DNA of 64,000 nucleotides from the NCBI RefSeq assembly GCF_003475325.1, contig NZ_QRQC01000006.1:35048-99047 (forward strand). The letters are read 5' to 3'. The notes below the pieces were generated by a model, which was given only the letters and a program-made list of their open reading frames with translations, searched no databases and had not been told where the DNA came from. The DNA comes from Collinsella sp. AF33-16. GTDB lineage: Bacteria > Actinomycetota > Coriobacteriia > Coriobacteriales > Coriobacteriaceae. The position numbers were made by a program, and so were the translations under genes. Positions 43,044 to 50,748 of the stretch are shown here, in pieces. The stretch's first letter is position 1; every line of letters begins with the position of its first letter.

Positions 43044-43925
43044 ATGGAATACGCTCTCTCCAACGATTCGATTTCTATCAAGGTCTCCACGGCCGGCGGC
43101 TCGTTTACCTCGATTGAGGCTGGAGGTCGCGAGTACCTGTGGCAGGGTGATCCCGCCGTGTGGTCCGGCCAGGCACCGATTTGCTTCCCGATTTGCGGAG
43201 GCCTGCGTGATGGCAGCGCCATGACGTTTGCCGGGCATCATGTGAAGCTCGCTCGCCACGGGTTTGCGCGCAAACAGGAGTGGAAGCTGCTGAGCCAGAG
43301 CGAGAACGAGCTGGCGATGTGCCTGGCTTCGGAGGATAACGCCGCGCTGCTGAGCGATTATCCGTACCCGTTTAAGCTTGTCGCTCGTTATGCGCTTGAG
43401 GGGGATACCGTGCGCGTCTCCTATGAGGTGACCAACGAGGGCACCGAGGACATGCCGTTCTTTATCGGTGGACACCCCGGCTTTAGGTGCCCGCTCGACG
43501 AGGGCGAGGCCTATACGGACTACGAGCTGCGCTTTGAGAAGGACGAGGCTGCGGAGCTCTGCACCGCCGTTCCTTCGACTGGCTTGATTGATGTGGCAAA
43601 CCGCTCCAAGAACCCCATGGTGGGGAAGACGTTGCCCCTGTCGCACGAGCTCTTCGATTTTGCGGAGACCATCTTTGACGTACTCGAGAGTCGTCAGGTC
43701 ACGCTTTCCAAAAAGGGCGAGGACAAGGGCGTTCGCCTGAGCTTCGAGGGCTTTCCGTACCTCATCGTGTGGAGTAAGCCCGAGGGCGATTTTGTGGCAG
43801 TTGAGCCCTGGGGCGGCCTTTCGACCTGCTCCGATGAGGATGACGTGCTTGAGCATAAGCGCGGCTGCCTTGTCGCCAAGCCCAAGGAGACCGTCGTTCG
43901 CTCGTTCACGATTGAAATTCTGTAA
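43044..43925 (+). CDS. Aldose 1-epimerase-family protein (LacX-like)
   Basis: A 293-residue sugar mutarotase-type protein. SISIKVSTAGGSFTSIEAGGREYLWQGDPAVWSGQAPICFPICGGLRDG is typical of the LacX/YeaD-like branch, with the catalytic histidine likely in KLARHGFARKQEW near 74, the second in IGGHPGFRCPL near 145, and a glutamate near 255 (AVEPWGG). AAAGGATGG precedes the ATG at 43044. It lies upstream of the tagatose-6-phosphate kinase gene, as lacX does in lac operons. It may interconvert anomers of galactose or its phosphate. Confidence 0.88.
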   Translation: MEYALSNDSISIKVSTAGGSFTSIEAGGREYLWQGDPAVWSGQAPICFPICGGLRDGSAMTFAGHHVKLARHGFARKQEWKLLSQSENELAMCLASEDNAALLSDYPYPFKLVARYALEGDTVRVSYEVTNEGTEDMPFFIGGHPGFRCPLDEGEAYTDYELRFEKDEAAELCTAVPSTGLIDVANRSKNPMVGKTLPLSHELFDFAETIFDVLESRQVTLSKKGEDKGVRLSFEGFPYLIVWSKPEGDFVAVEPWGGLSTCSDEDDVLEHKRGCLVAKPKETVVRSFTIEIL

Positions 43926-43984
43926 TTCCGTTTTGTCGACTCGTATCGCGAGGCACTAGGAGCCTGCGAGATAAGGAGCTAAAA

Positions 43985-44920
43985 ATGATCCTCACCGTTA
44001 CGATGAACCCGTCTGTCGATACGCGCTATCAGCTCGATGAGCTCGTTATCGACGACGTCAACCGTGTGACGCCCGAAAAGACCGCCGGCGGCAAGGGCCT
44101 CAACGTGGCCCGTGTGCTGGGTCAGCTGGGCGACGACGTCGTGGCAACCGGTCTGCTCGGCGGCCACATGGGCGCTTACATGGCTGAGCTCATGGACGCC
44201 AACGGTATTAACAACGACTTTGTGCCCATCAAGGGCGAGACCCGCATCTGCCTCAATATCCTTCATGCCGGCAACCAGACCGAGCTGCTCGAGAGCGGCC
44301 CGACAATTGCCCCCGAGGAGCTCGATGCCTTTACCGCCAAGTTTACCGAGCTTGCGAGCAAGGCCGACGTCGTCACCATCTCGGGTTCGCTGCCCCGTGG
44401 TGTCGAGGCAGACTACTATGCCAAGATCACGGGCATTGCCGAGAACGCCGGTGCCAAGGTGCTGCTCGATACCTCGGGTGCTTCGCTCGAGGCCGCCCTT
44501 AAGTCCGAAATTAAGCCCGAGCTGGTCAAGCCTAACCTGGCCGAGATCAACGGCCTTTTGGGTACGAGCTTTACCACCGACGATGTGGACGAGCTCCGCG
44601 CCGCGCTAGCCTCTGATACCCGCTTCTCCGATATCCCCTGGGTCGTCGTGTCCATGGGCGCTGCCGGCTCCGTTGGCTTCCACAATGGCCGTGCGTTCCG
44701 CGCAAAGACGCCCGATATCCCTGCCGTTAACGCCACGGGCTCTGGTGACTCCACTATCGCTGGCTTCGCGCATGCCATTGCTGCTGGCGCGGACGACGAG
44801 ACGGTGCTGCGTACCGCCAACACCTGCGGCAAGCTCAATGCCATGGATCCCATGACCGGCCATCTGGTCATGGACCGTTGGGACGAGGTCTACAACGGCG
44901 TTGTCGTGACCGAGCTGTAA
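43985..44920 (+). CDS. lacC: Tagatose-6-phosphate kinase (LacC-like), copy 1
   Basis: A 311-residue PfkB-family sugar kinase. MILTVTMNPSVDTRYQ, then PEKTAGGKGLNVARVLGQLGDDVVATGLLGG, are the LacC/FruK signature. The ATP-site motif VNATGSGDSTIAGFAHAIAAG near residue 246 carries the catalytic aspartate. By eye it is about 85% identical to copy 2 at 62892. In this position it would phosphorylate tagatose-6-phosphate made by AgaS. 1-phosphofructokinase activity is an alternative. TAAGGAG precedes the ATG. Confidence 0.9.
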   Translation: MILTVTMNPSVDTRYQLDELVIDDVNRVTPEKTAGGKGLNVARVLGQLGDDVVATGLLGGHMGAYMAELMDANGINNDFVPIKGETRICLNILHAGNQTELLESGPTIAPEELDAFTAKFTELASKADVVTISGSLPRGVEADYYAKITGIAENAGAKVLLDTSGASLEAALKSEIKPELVKPNLAEINGLLGTSFTTDDVDELRAALASDTRFSDIPWVVVSMGAAGSVGFHNGRAFRAKTPDIPAVNATGSGDSTIAGFAHAIAAGADDETVLRTANTCGKLNAMDPMTGHLVMDRWDEVYNGVVVTEL

Positions 44921-44953
44921 AAGCCTGAGCGTCGGCCCCGGCATTGCTTGCTA

Positions 44954-45085
44954 GCTCATGTCGACGACAAGTGCGGTAGCATTATGCTGGGGCGCGACGC
45001 TGAGTTTGTCGTGTTCAATCCCGACCTTACCCTGGTCGAGGCGTATGTGGGTGGCAACAGCGTCGGTAACGCGTTTGCCGAGTAG
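44954..45085 (+). pseudogene. Remnant of a second nagA (last 43 codons)
   Basis: The frame reads AHVDDKCGSIMLGRDAEFVV, then FNPDLTLVEAYVGGNSVGNAFAE and a stop. It aligns over its whole length with the C terminus of the intact nagA at 42096-42227 (AHIEDKCGSIMPGRDADFVV...). No start, ribosome site or upstream nagA sequence is left. The DNA has diverged from the intact copy by roughly one base in five, so the duplication is old or came from another strain. Confidence 0.85.
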
Positions 45086-45117
45086 CCGCCAAAGAAGCGA
45101 TCCGAGAGGGGATTTAG

Positions 45118-45591
45118 ATGATTTACGGTGCATTGGGCGATATCGAGGAGTACCGCGGAATGCTCAAGGGCCTCGACGTGCTGATCGACTGGCTCGAGGA
45201 GAACGACCCGGCAGAGCTCGAGGTCGGCAGCCATCCGATTCTGGGCGACAAGGTCTATGCGAACGTCATGGCTCCCACGACGCGTCCCGAGGCCGAGGCT
45301 CACTATGAGACGCATCAGCGCTATCACGACCTGCAGATCGACGTCGAGGGTCGCGAGGCCTTTAAGGTCGCCACGGGCAGCCTGACGCTGGTTCAGGAGT
45401 TTGACGAGAAGGACGACTACGATCTGGTCGATTCCGACGCTTCGATCGCCGGCGATCTTGCCGACGACAAGTTTGCGCTGTTCGTTGCCGGCGAGCCTCA
45501 CATGCCCACGCTCGAGTTCCCGGGCGATGGCGCACAACCGATCAAGAAGATCTGCTTTAAGTTGCTTGCCGACGCCTACTGGGAGGAGTAG
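45118..45591 (+). CDS. YhcH/YjgK/YiaL-family protein
   Basis: A 157-residue cupin-like protein of the YhcH group, members of which aid amino-sugar or sialic-acid use, possibly as anomerases. MIYGALGDIEEYRGMLKGLDVLIDWLEEND opens the family pattern, and HYETHQRYHDLQIDVEGRE near residue 60 carries the metal-site histidines; FALFVAGEPHMPTLEF near 120 completes it. GAGAGGGG precedes the ATG. It is the last gene of the amino-sugar cluster and follows the nagA remnant. Confidence 0.9.
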   Translation: MIYGALGDIEEYRGMLKGLDVLIDWLEENDPAELEVGSHPILGDKVYANVMAPTTRPEAEAHYETHQRYHDLQIDVEGREAFKVATGSLTLVQEFDEKDDYDLVDSDASIAGDLADDKFALFVAGEPHMPTLEFPGDGAQPIKKICFKLLADAYWEE

Positions 45592-45625
45592 CGAGCTGCT
45601 CGGCTGAGCTGTTCGTCTGATGGCG

Positions 45626-45701
45626 TGATTCCCCTAGGGAAATCACGCTAGGACCCCGCCAAACGTGCTTTCCCTAGGGGAATCACGTTTGGCGGGGTTT
45701 T
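45626..45701 (+). terminator. Double palindrome terminator after yhcH
   Basis: A first palindrome (GTGATTCCCCTAGGGAAATCAC, less one mismatch) is followed by a 14-bp stem CCCCGCCAAACGTG/CACGTTTGGCGGGG with TTTT. The loop of the second repeats the TTCCCTAGGGGAAT core of the first, so several foldings are possible. Confidence 0.85.
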
Positions 45702-45722
45702 CGGTTTTTGAATAGGGAAGCC
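45684..45722 (+). repeat. Left direct repeat of the 45.7-48.0 kb islet
   Basis: CACGTTTGGCGGGGTTTTCG, then GTTTTTGAATAGGGAAG, recurs with small changes at 47998-48032 (ACGTGGCGGGGTTTCTG, GTTTTTGAGTAGGGGAG). The region between holds the small-protein islet. Confidence 0.6.
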
Positions 45723-45726
45723 TCAT

Positions 45727-46092
45727 TTATTTGCGAAGAACATCGGCTAGCCGCAGGATTGAAATCATCGACCGATAAGTGAGTTCCACTTTTTCGCCCG
45801 CAAGCAGTCGTTTCGAGCCAATCTCATCTAGCCCCACAAGCCGAGAAAACAGCGGGCCGCTCATCGTGCCATCGTCAATTGATCCCCTTATGGTCTTCAA
45901 AACGTCCGTATCATGAAGCGATGCCGAGCTGTAGGGGGCAACACGAGCGGAACTCTCAATTAACGACGAGACAAAAGGATGGAGATGCTTTGGACATAGT
46001 CCATCAAACACCACATCCCCATTGTCGTTCGAGCCGACCAGGCGCCAAGTATAATGATCGACCCAGTCATCTCCGTCATATATGGCGTCCAT
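45727..46092 (-). CDS. Hypothetical protein, downstream of a secreted protein
   Basis: A 121-residue acidic protein beginning MDAIYDGDDWVDHYTWRLVG. Its C-terminal half (SGPLFSRLVGLDEIGSKRLLAGEKVELTYRSMISILRLADVLRK) looks helical. I took the ATG at 46092 because it starts 14 bases after the stop of the secreted-protein gene upstream; a longer start at 46182 would overlap that gene by 76 bases. No family is recognised. GC content is lower than in the metabolic genes around. Confidence 0.55.
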   Translation of the reverse strand: MDAIYDGDDWVDHYTWRLVGSNDNGDVVFDGLCPKHLHPFVSSLIESSARVAPYSSASLHDTDVLKTIRGSIDDGTMSGPLFSRLVGLDEIGSKRLLAGEKVELTYRSMISILRLADVLRK

Positions 46093-46106
46093 GAGCAACT
46101 TCCCGT

Positions 46107-46616
46107 CTAGAGAGAGAAACCTATTTGGACGTCGGGGCGCAAGACCGCAATCCATATCGGACCTGCAGCAGCTCCAACCCAACGAACCACATAGGTTCCC
46201 TTTCGTACATGTGTATCAATCTGCCCCGAAATGCCGGTGAATGCAATTCCAGACCCGTTTGTCGGATAGCAATCGACGTATTTTTGTTTTCCGCTCACAA
46301 CCTTGTATAGATATATCGTTCCAGCAAAAGAGAAGGGATCGTTCGCAATTTTGTCCGGAAGAACTTGCCACCTCAAAATCCCGCTACCAATATGGTCAAG
46401 CTTGACCGTTCCGCCGTCCCCCTCAAAAGTGGCAAGGGGATTTACCCCAGACTGAGAGTCGGCATCGCCCTCCTTAGCAGTTATCAGCAGGCTGCCCGTA
46501 TAAGACTGCTGAGGCTCACCTTCAGGACAGGCAGCCTCGGCCCAAGAAGGGCCACTCAGGCAGAACAGTCCGAGCAGCATCATTACCAACAAAAGAAAAC
46601 CCTTAGTTCTTTTCAT
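46107..46616 (-). CDS. Secreted protein of unknown function
   Basis: A 169-residue exported protein. MKRTKGFLLLVMMLLGLFCLSGPSWA is a clear signal peptide with cleavage after AWA-like SWA near residue 26. The mature part is beta-rich by appearance (YTGSLLITAKEGD, GTIYLYKVVSGKQKYVD) and has no known motif. It is the upstream gene of a two-gene unit with 45727-46092. The islet context and lower GC suggest horizontal gain. Confidence 0.65.
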   Translation of the reverse strand: MKRTKGFLLLVMMLLGLFCLSGPSWAEAACPEGEPQQSYTGSLLITAKEGDADSQSGVNPLATFEGDGGTVKLDHIGSGILRWQVLPDKIANDPFSFAGTIYLYKVVSGKQKYVDCYPTNGSGIAFTGISGQIDTHVRKGTYVVRWVGAAAGPIWIAVLRPDVQIGFSL

Positions 46617-47328
46617 CTATATCCCCAACGTCTCTCGACATTTGTATATTGTGACTATTTTAGATCTATATGGCCAATTCGAGCCCCCAATAAGGCGATT
46701 ATTGCAGCTAGGTTATATTTCATTTTTCTCTTTGGTAAATCGTCGGCTCCAACCACCAAACCCGAAGTCCACCGAGTGGGCGAAAGTAAAAGAGGGTCGA
46801 ACCAGAAGCAGTTCCCGGACAATTGGCGTCCGGCCAGACACTTCGGTTCGACCCTTTCTTTCAGGATTCTGTAACAGCTGATTGAATTGCAGCGCGCTAG
46901 GGCAGGACAGTTCAAAGCTAGCGAGGCGTGTCGCCGCGAGTGTAATCGCCGCGACCGACGACGCGGTCGTCCAGCTGCCTCGACACAGCGCCACCGCTGT
47001 GCGTCTGGCCCACGGCGCGACAGAAGGAGACACTGTTGGGGCCGATGGGCTAAGACCGTTGCTGACCAAGTGCCATTAGCGGCCATTGGCACATGTCAAG
47101 CCAGACTGATTCTGTGGGTATAGGGCGGCATTTCACTGAGGTCGGAAACTCCCGCAACCATTGATTGATTTCGACATGTTCGAAATTCATATTACGCATA
47201 TGGGTAACAATCATATATAGGATCTCTCAAGTAACCTAAGTAACCGAACCAGGGCAGAAAGGCGCACAAGCAAGCCGCGACGAACAGCTTCTTCCGCATT
47301 TCTTTAGGCAAGCGAAAAGAGGGATGAC
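46617..47328. other. 710-bp AT-rich gap without a confident gene
   Basis: No open frame here has a ribosome site and plausible composition. A 10-bp stem GGGTCGAACC/GGTTCGACCC (46794-46854) with an inner TCCCGGAC-like stem is followed by TTTCTTTC on the plus strand, like a terminator left from a lost gene. On the minus strand a short frame (about 47195-47299) encodes a hydrophobic start MRKKLFVAACLCAFLPWFGY, but it has no ribosome site. The stretch looks like decayed islet DNA. Confidence 0.5.
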
Positions 47329-47757
47329 ATGATAGGCAAGAGTTATGCAAAGATAGCGGCTGTTGGCCTTGCGATCGGTCTTGCAATGGCGCTGTGCGCA
47401 TCATTCGCGAAGTATAGGTCCGAGCAATCGTTTATCGATGGCGCTGAAAATGGGTTTGGCATAGACGGGATGTATGTCAACGATGGCGCGACCAGGCCGT
47501 CTATGGCGATTCTTGCAGGCGAAGACATGGAATGGCAAATCTGTAATGGCGATGGCTCTTGCATGAGTGGTCGTTTGGCCGCAACGAGCGATCCGAATTC
47601 GTTCGATCTTCTCGACGATGATGGAGCGGATTGCGGTTCTGTTCACCTTTCATATGCATCGCGAGACGGGATGGACGGCATTCTCTACGTCTCCCACGAA
47701 ACTGGCGATTTCAAGATGCGCAGGACTAACCGGGCGCCGGCTTTTATCGAGGAGTGA
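47329..47757 (+). CDS. Hypothetical membrane-anchored or secreted protein
   Basis: A 142-residue protein. The N terminus MIGKSYAKIAAVGLAIGLAM forms a membrane anchor or signal peptide to about residue 24. The rest is acidic with two cysteine-containing segments (QICNGDGSCMSG, DDGADCGSVHLS). A GAGGGAT site precedes the ATG. It is followed by a strong hairpin (47763-47791). No family is recognised. Confidence 0.6.
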   Translation: MIGKSYAKIAAVGLAIGLAMALCASFAKYRSEQSFIDGAENGFGIDGMYVNDGATRPSMAILAGEDMEWQICNGDGSCMSGRLAATSDPNSFDLLDDDGADCGSVHLSYASRDGMDGILYVSHETGDFKMRRTNRAPAFIEE

Positions 47758-47762
47758 GAGTT

Positions 47763-47791
47763 CCCGGCGGCCTGCCGATCAGGCCGCCGGG
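47763..47791 (+). terminator. Strong hairpin after 47329-47757 gene
   Basis: CCCGGCGGCCTG pairs with CAGGCCGCCGGG around five bases. No T tract follows, so termination is uncertain. Confidence 0.5.
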
Positions 47792-47888
47792 GTATCGAAC
47801 CCCGCATCCATCCGTATGAAGTTGATAATCGAGGAAACAAGGCCGTCCCAGGCAGGATGGCTTTGGTCTTTAAAGGCCGGGTTTTACC

Positions 47889-47954
47889 CTAGCCCAAAAT
47901 GGCCAGAATGGTCACCAGAGGAAGAGCGACGATCATAAGACGGAACTCGGACAT
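47889..47954 (-). CDS. 21-residue hydrophobic peptide, possible type I toxin
   Basis: The frame reads MSEFRLMIVALPLVTILAIL followed by G and a stop. GGGGAGGTGG lies just upstream of the ATG, stronger than most sites in the window. Peptides of this kind (short polar start, one membrane helix) resemble holin-like toxins of Gram-positive bacteria. A CCCGAG/CTCGGG hairpin lies 5' of it. No antisense antitoxin RNA was identified. The length is so short that chance is possible, but the ribosome site and composition argue for a real peptide. Confidence 0.45.
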   Translation of the reverse strand: MSEFRLMIVALPLVTILAILG

Positions 47955-47997
47955 AGCGACCACCTCCCCGAAAACTCGGGCGGGCGCGATTCAAATC

Positions 47998-48032
47998 AAA
48001 CGTGGCGGGGTTTCTGTTTTTGAGTAGGGGAG
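47998..48032 (+). repeat. Right direct repeat of the 45.7-48.0 kb islet
   Basis: ACGTGGCGGGGTTTCTG, then GTTTTTGAGTAGGGGAG matches 45684-45722 in the same orientation. Confidence 0.6.
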
Positions 48033-48118
48033 CTGTCGACGTGGTGATGCTTGGGTTGGCGCATGCGCACTCAAAATCGGCAACAAAAAAGCCGCCCGAA
48101 GGCGGCTATCTTGTGCAA

Positions 48119-48194
48119 TGGAGCCAGCGACCGGGCTCGAACCGGTGACCCCCGCTTTACGAGAGCGGTGCTCTACCAACTGAGCTACGCTGGC
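48119..48194 (-). tRNA. tRNA-Thr (anticodon CGT)
   Basis: The minus strand folds into a complete cloverleaf. The acceptor stem is GCCAGCG/CGCTGGC, the D-arm AGCTCAGTTGGTAGAGC, the anticodon stem CCGCT/AGCGG with loop CTCGTAA, and the T-arm GTTCGAGCC region is intact. The anticodon CGT reads ACG codons (threonine). The CCA end is encoded. It lies next to the right direct repeat of the islet, though no tRNA fragment duplicates were seen. Confidence 0.96.
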
Positions 48195-48351
48195 GGCCAT
48201 GTGGTGACGCAACTGAGGCGTCAACGGCTGTCTATGATACGGGACATCGCAAATCCGCGCAAGGGTTCTGGCGGCTTTTCTCACTTTAAATGCACTAATA
48301 TTGGAAACGCGATGTCTTGCACTTACGGGTCTCAAACAGAATGGGGCTGCC

Positions 48352-48834
48352 ATGGCTCAACCCAGGATCCTTCTTACACGTATCGATGACCGTTTCATTT
48401 ACGGGCAAGACGTTGAGCTGTGGAACGAGGCTGTGGGTTCCAACCTCGTCCTGATCGTTAACGACGAGATTGCGGCGGATTCGCGCAAGTGGGCGCCTAT
48501 GAGGGTCGCGGCGCCCGAGGGCGTGTGGACGCGGTTTTTCTCGGTGCAAAGGACCATCGACATCATTCATACCGCAACGCCGCGTCAATGGATTCTGATT
48601 ATGGTGGCCTCACCCGCTGATGCGCTCGCGCTGGTTAAGGGTGGTGTGCCAATAACCAAGATCAGCATTGGCCATATGCAGGCAGGGGAGGGCAAGCGCT
48701 CTGTAACGCCCGCAGTCGCCATAGGCGATGCAGACGTCGCTGCTCTCAGAGAGCTACAAAAGCTCGGCGTAGAACTAGAAATCCGCTATCTCCCCAGCTC
48801 CGACCCCGATCCCATCGAGAACCTGCTCGCGTGA
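48352..48834 (+). CDS. Orphan PTS IIB paralogue (mannose family) lacking the active histidine
   Basis: A 160-residue homologue of the IIB protein at 36296, sharing length and most motifs (RILLTRIDDRF, TRFFSVQRTIDII, VKGGVPITKISIGHMQAGEGKR). The phosphorylated histidine of RLVHGQV is replaced: this protein reads RFIYGQD. It therefore cannot carry phosphate in the usual way. It has no IIA, IIC or IID partner nearby and stands alone after the tRNA. The frame is intact with no stops, so it is likely kept for a non-catalytic role, for example sensing. I chose ATG 48352 to match the paralogue's start. Confidence 0.88.
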   Translation: MAQPRILLTRIDDRFIYGQDVELWNEAVGSNLVLIVNDEIAADSRKWAPMRVAAPEGVWTRFFSVQRTIDIIHTATPRQWILIMVASPADALALVKGGVPITKISIGHMQAGEGKRSVTPAVAIGDADVAALRELQKLGVELEIRYLPSSDPDPIENLLA

Positions 48835-48911
48835 TTACCTGGGGGCGGAGGAAAACGGATCGTATTTTCCCGTGGAGGAGCGGCGAGATGCCCTCGGCCA
48901 GGAATTGGGGC

Positions 48912-49041
48912 CATCTACTACTTTTGGTCGCTTACCTCGAAGCACGATGAAAATCGCAATATTAAAACTGCAGGTAGCGAACGTGCGATTTTTGAAAATA
49001 GGGGCGTATGGTCAGGGGTGCGGGAGTAAAAGTAGTAGATG
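48912..49041. repeat. Nested inverted repeats (130 bp)
   Basis: Outer arms CATCTACTACTTTT (48912-48925) and AAAAGTAGTAGATG (49028-49041) are perfect 14-bp inverted copies. Inner arms AAAATCGCA (48950-48958) and TGCGATTTT (48984-48992) nest inside. It sits in the 440-bp gap before the ATPase at 49289 and looks like a folded RNA or small repeat. Confidence 0.65.
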
Positions 49042-49097
49042 GGCGCAATCTGTAGCGCGCCGATTTCAGGCATGTTGGCACATGTGTCGGAGCTATG

Positions 49098-49140
49098 AAA
49101 AGAGTGTCCCTTTCGACTAGTCTTTTAGAACGTCAATGAC
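49098..49140. repeat. GACTAGTC-type intergenic repeat, left of ATPase 1
   Basis: AAAGAGTGTCCCTTTCGACT, then AGTCTTTTAGAACGTC resembles 50637-50686 (AAAGAGTGTCCCCAACGACT, then AGTCGTTTAGGAACGTCCCC). The two copies bracket the ATPase gene in the same orientation. Confidence 0.6.
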
Positions 49141-49288
49141 TGCACCACAGCTTAAGCCGTTCGCAAAAATGGCTCCTAAATCTGTTTCGTTAATTGAATT
49201 GCGTAAATATGGTTAATCAGAGAACCGAAATTTGGTTAAATGTAAACTGTAAATTAGGTTAAACGCGCTGGTAGCAATGGTGATAAAT

Positions 49289-50554
49289 ATGCCAAAAAAG
49301 TACTACACCAGAATTGTCGAAAATGAGCTCGACCAGCTGCTGGGTATATTCGGTGCCGTTCTCATCGAAGGACCGAAATGGTGTGGAAAGACGACCACGG
49401 CCGAGACCCGTGCGGCGTCCAGGCTCCTTCTCATGGACCCGTCGCGCAACTTCGAGAATCGCTTACGCGCCGAGACGGATCCGGCTCTTGCCGTTTCCGG
49501 CGAGGTGCCGCGGCTGATCGACGAATGGCAGGAGGTTCCGAAACTTTGGGACGCGGCACGGTTTGAGTGCGACAACCGCGGCGGCGAGCCTGGCCAGTTC
49601 ATATTTACGGGGTCGGCGACACCGCGAGACGACGAACGTCCGATGCACAGTGGCGCTGGAAGATTCGCCAAACTGCGCATGGACACCATGACGCTTTTCG
49701 AACTTGGGAAATCTAGCGGCGCGGTTAAGCTGTCGGGCATTATTTCTGGCGAAAAGTTCAATGGAGCTTTCGGGTCGTTGGATTCTGCCTCGATTGCCGA
49801 GTGCGTTGTCCGTGGTGGATGGCCCGCGGCGGTCGGTCGCGATGCGCTGGCTGCGTCGGCGATGGCGAAACGTTACATCGGCATAGTCGCCGAAGAAGAT
49901 GTGTCTCGTGTTGATGGCTCTCGACGCGACCCTGAGAAGGTCAAAGCCGTCATCGAATCGCTTGCGCGCAATGAATCCACTTTGGCGTCACTCAAGACGC
50001 TCGTAGCCGATCTTGGCGGAGAGGTGTCGAGACAGACGGCGGCATCATATATATCTCTTCTTGCTCGGGTTAGTTTCGTTCGCGATATTCCCGCGTGGAA
50101 CCCTGCAATGAGATCTCCGGTGCATTTAAGAGACTCAAAGAAGCATCACCTCGCCGACCCGTCGCTGGCGGCCGCCGCACTCGGGGCGACCCCGGAGACA
50201 CTACTGCTAGATTTCAAGACGCTCGGACTGCTTTTTGAATCGCTGGTGCTTCACGATTTGTGGGTTTATGCGCGAGCAAACGGAATGGGCCTCTATCACT
50301 ATCATGATTCTCGCGATCTAGAAGTCGATGCGGTCATTGCGGCTCCCGGCGGAACGTGGATTCCGGTCGAAGTTAAACTCAGCTCTGCTCAAATCGAAGA
50401 GGCGTCTGACAGCCTTGTTGCTGTCGAGAAACGCATGGTTGCCGCCGGAAACAACCCGCCGGTTTCGAAAGTCGTGATCATCGGGTTTGGTTCGCAAGCC
50501 TATGTTACCGAGCGTGGCGTCCAAGTTGTTCCGCTGGATGTTCTCGCGCCGTAA
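49289..50554 (+). CDS. AAA ATPase/DUF4143 protein, copy 1
   Basis: A roughly 421-residue soluble protein. The Walker A is VLIEGPKWCGKTTTAE near residue 25; LIDEWQEVPKLWDAARFE near 74 is the Walker B region and FIFTGSATPRDDE the sensor segment. A helical DUF4143 middle follows, and the C terminus has VDAVIAAPGGTWIPVEVKLSS, like a PD-(D/E)xK fold (D, then E-V-K). The group's function is unsettled; antitoxin, DNA-repair and defence roles have been proposed. I used ATG 49289; an ATG at 49277 is also in frame. Dispersed repeats flank the gene. Confidence 0.85.
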   Translation: MPKKYYTRIVENELDQLLGIFGAVLIEGPKWCGKTTTAETRAASRLLLMDPSRNFENRLRAETDPALAVSGEVPRLIDEWQEVPKLWDAARFECDNRGGEPGQFIFTGSATPRDDERPMHSGAGRFAKLRMDTMTLFELGKSSGAVKLSGIISGEKFNGAFGSLDSASIAECVVRGGWPAAVGRDALAASAMAKRYIGIVAEEDVSRVDGSRRDPEKVKAVIESLARNESTLASLKTLVADLGGEVSRQTAASYISLLARVSFVRDIPAWNPAMRSPVHLRDSKKHHLADPSLAAAALGATPETLLLDFKTLGLLFESLVLHDLWVYARANGMGLYHYHDSRDLEVDAVIAAPGGTWIPVEVKLSSAQIEEASDSLVAVEKRMVAAGNNPPVSKVVIIGFGSQAYVTERGVQVVPLDVLAP

Positions 50555-50636
50555 CGCGACGGTCGAAGCGGGACGGACGCCACCATTGCGCGCGAGGACA
50601 CGGCATCATCGATGATGCGGCGGCCACATTCGGCAA

Positions 50637-50686
50637 AGAGTGTCCCCAACGACTAGTCGTTTAGGAACGTCCCCAATGACTAGGTA
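50637..50686. repeat. GACTAGTC-type intergenic repeat, right of ATPase 1
   Basis: GTCCCCAACGACTAGTCGTT and GGAACGTCCCCAATGACTAG share the GTCCCC motif with the palindromes at 17160 and 60335. Confidence 0.6.
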
Positions 50687-50687
50687 G

Positions 50688-50720
50688 AAAAACGCCCGCT
50701 GGCGGTGGTGCCGGCGGGCG
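50688..50720 (-). terminator. Terminator of galM (minus strand)
   Basis: GCCCGC pairs with GCGGGC with further stem bases, and the minus strand ends in TTTTT. Confidence 0.8.
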
Positions 50721-50748
50721 CTGCTGTGCGATATGTCGCGTTGCGGGC

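Noticed and set aside
42888..43856. Long N-terminal extension of the flavodoxin
   Set aside because: It lies antisense to the aldose-epimerase gene, and the normal flavodoxin start at 42887 has a ribosome site.
46713..47069. A 118-codon minus-strand frame in the islet gap
   Set aside because: No ribosome site, serine/arginine-rich composition without pattern, and it crosses a terminator-like hairpin.
45684..48194. Integrative element using tRNA-Thr as attachment site
   Set aside because: No integrase gene and no duplicate of the tRNA 3' end were found; the flanking repeats are terminator-like and not tRNA-derived.
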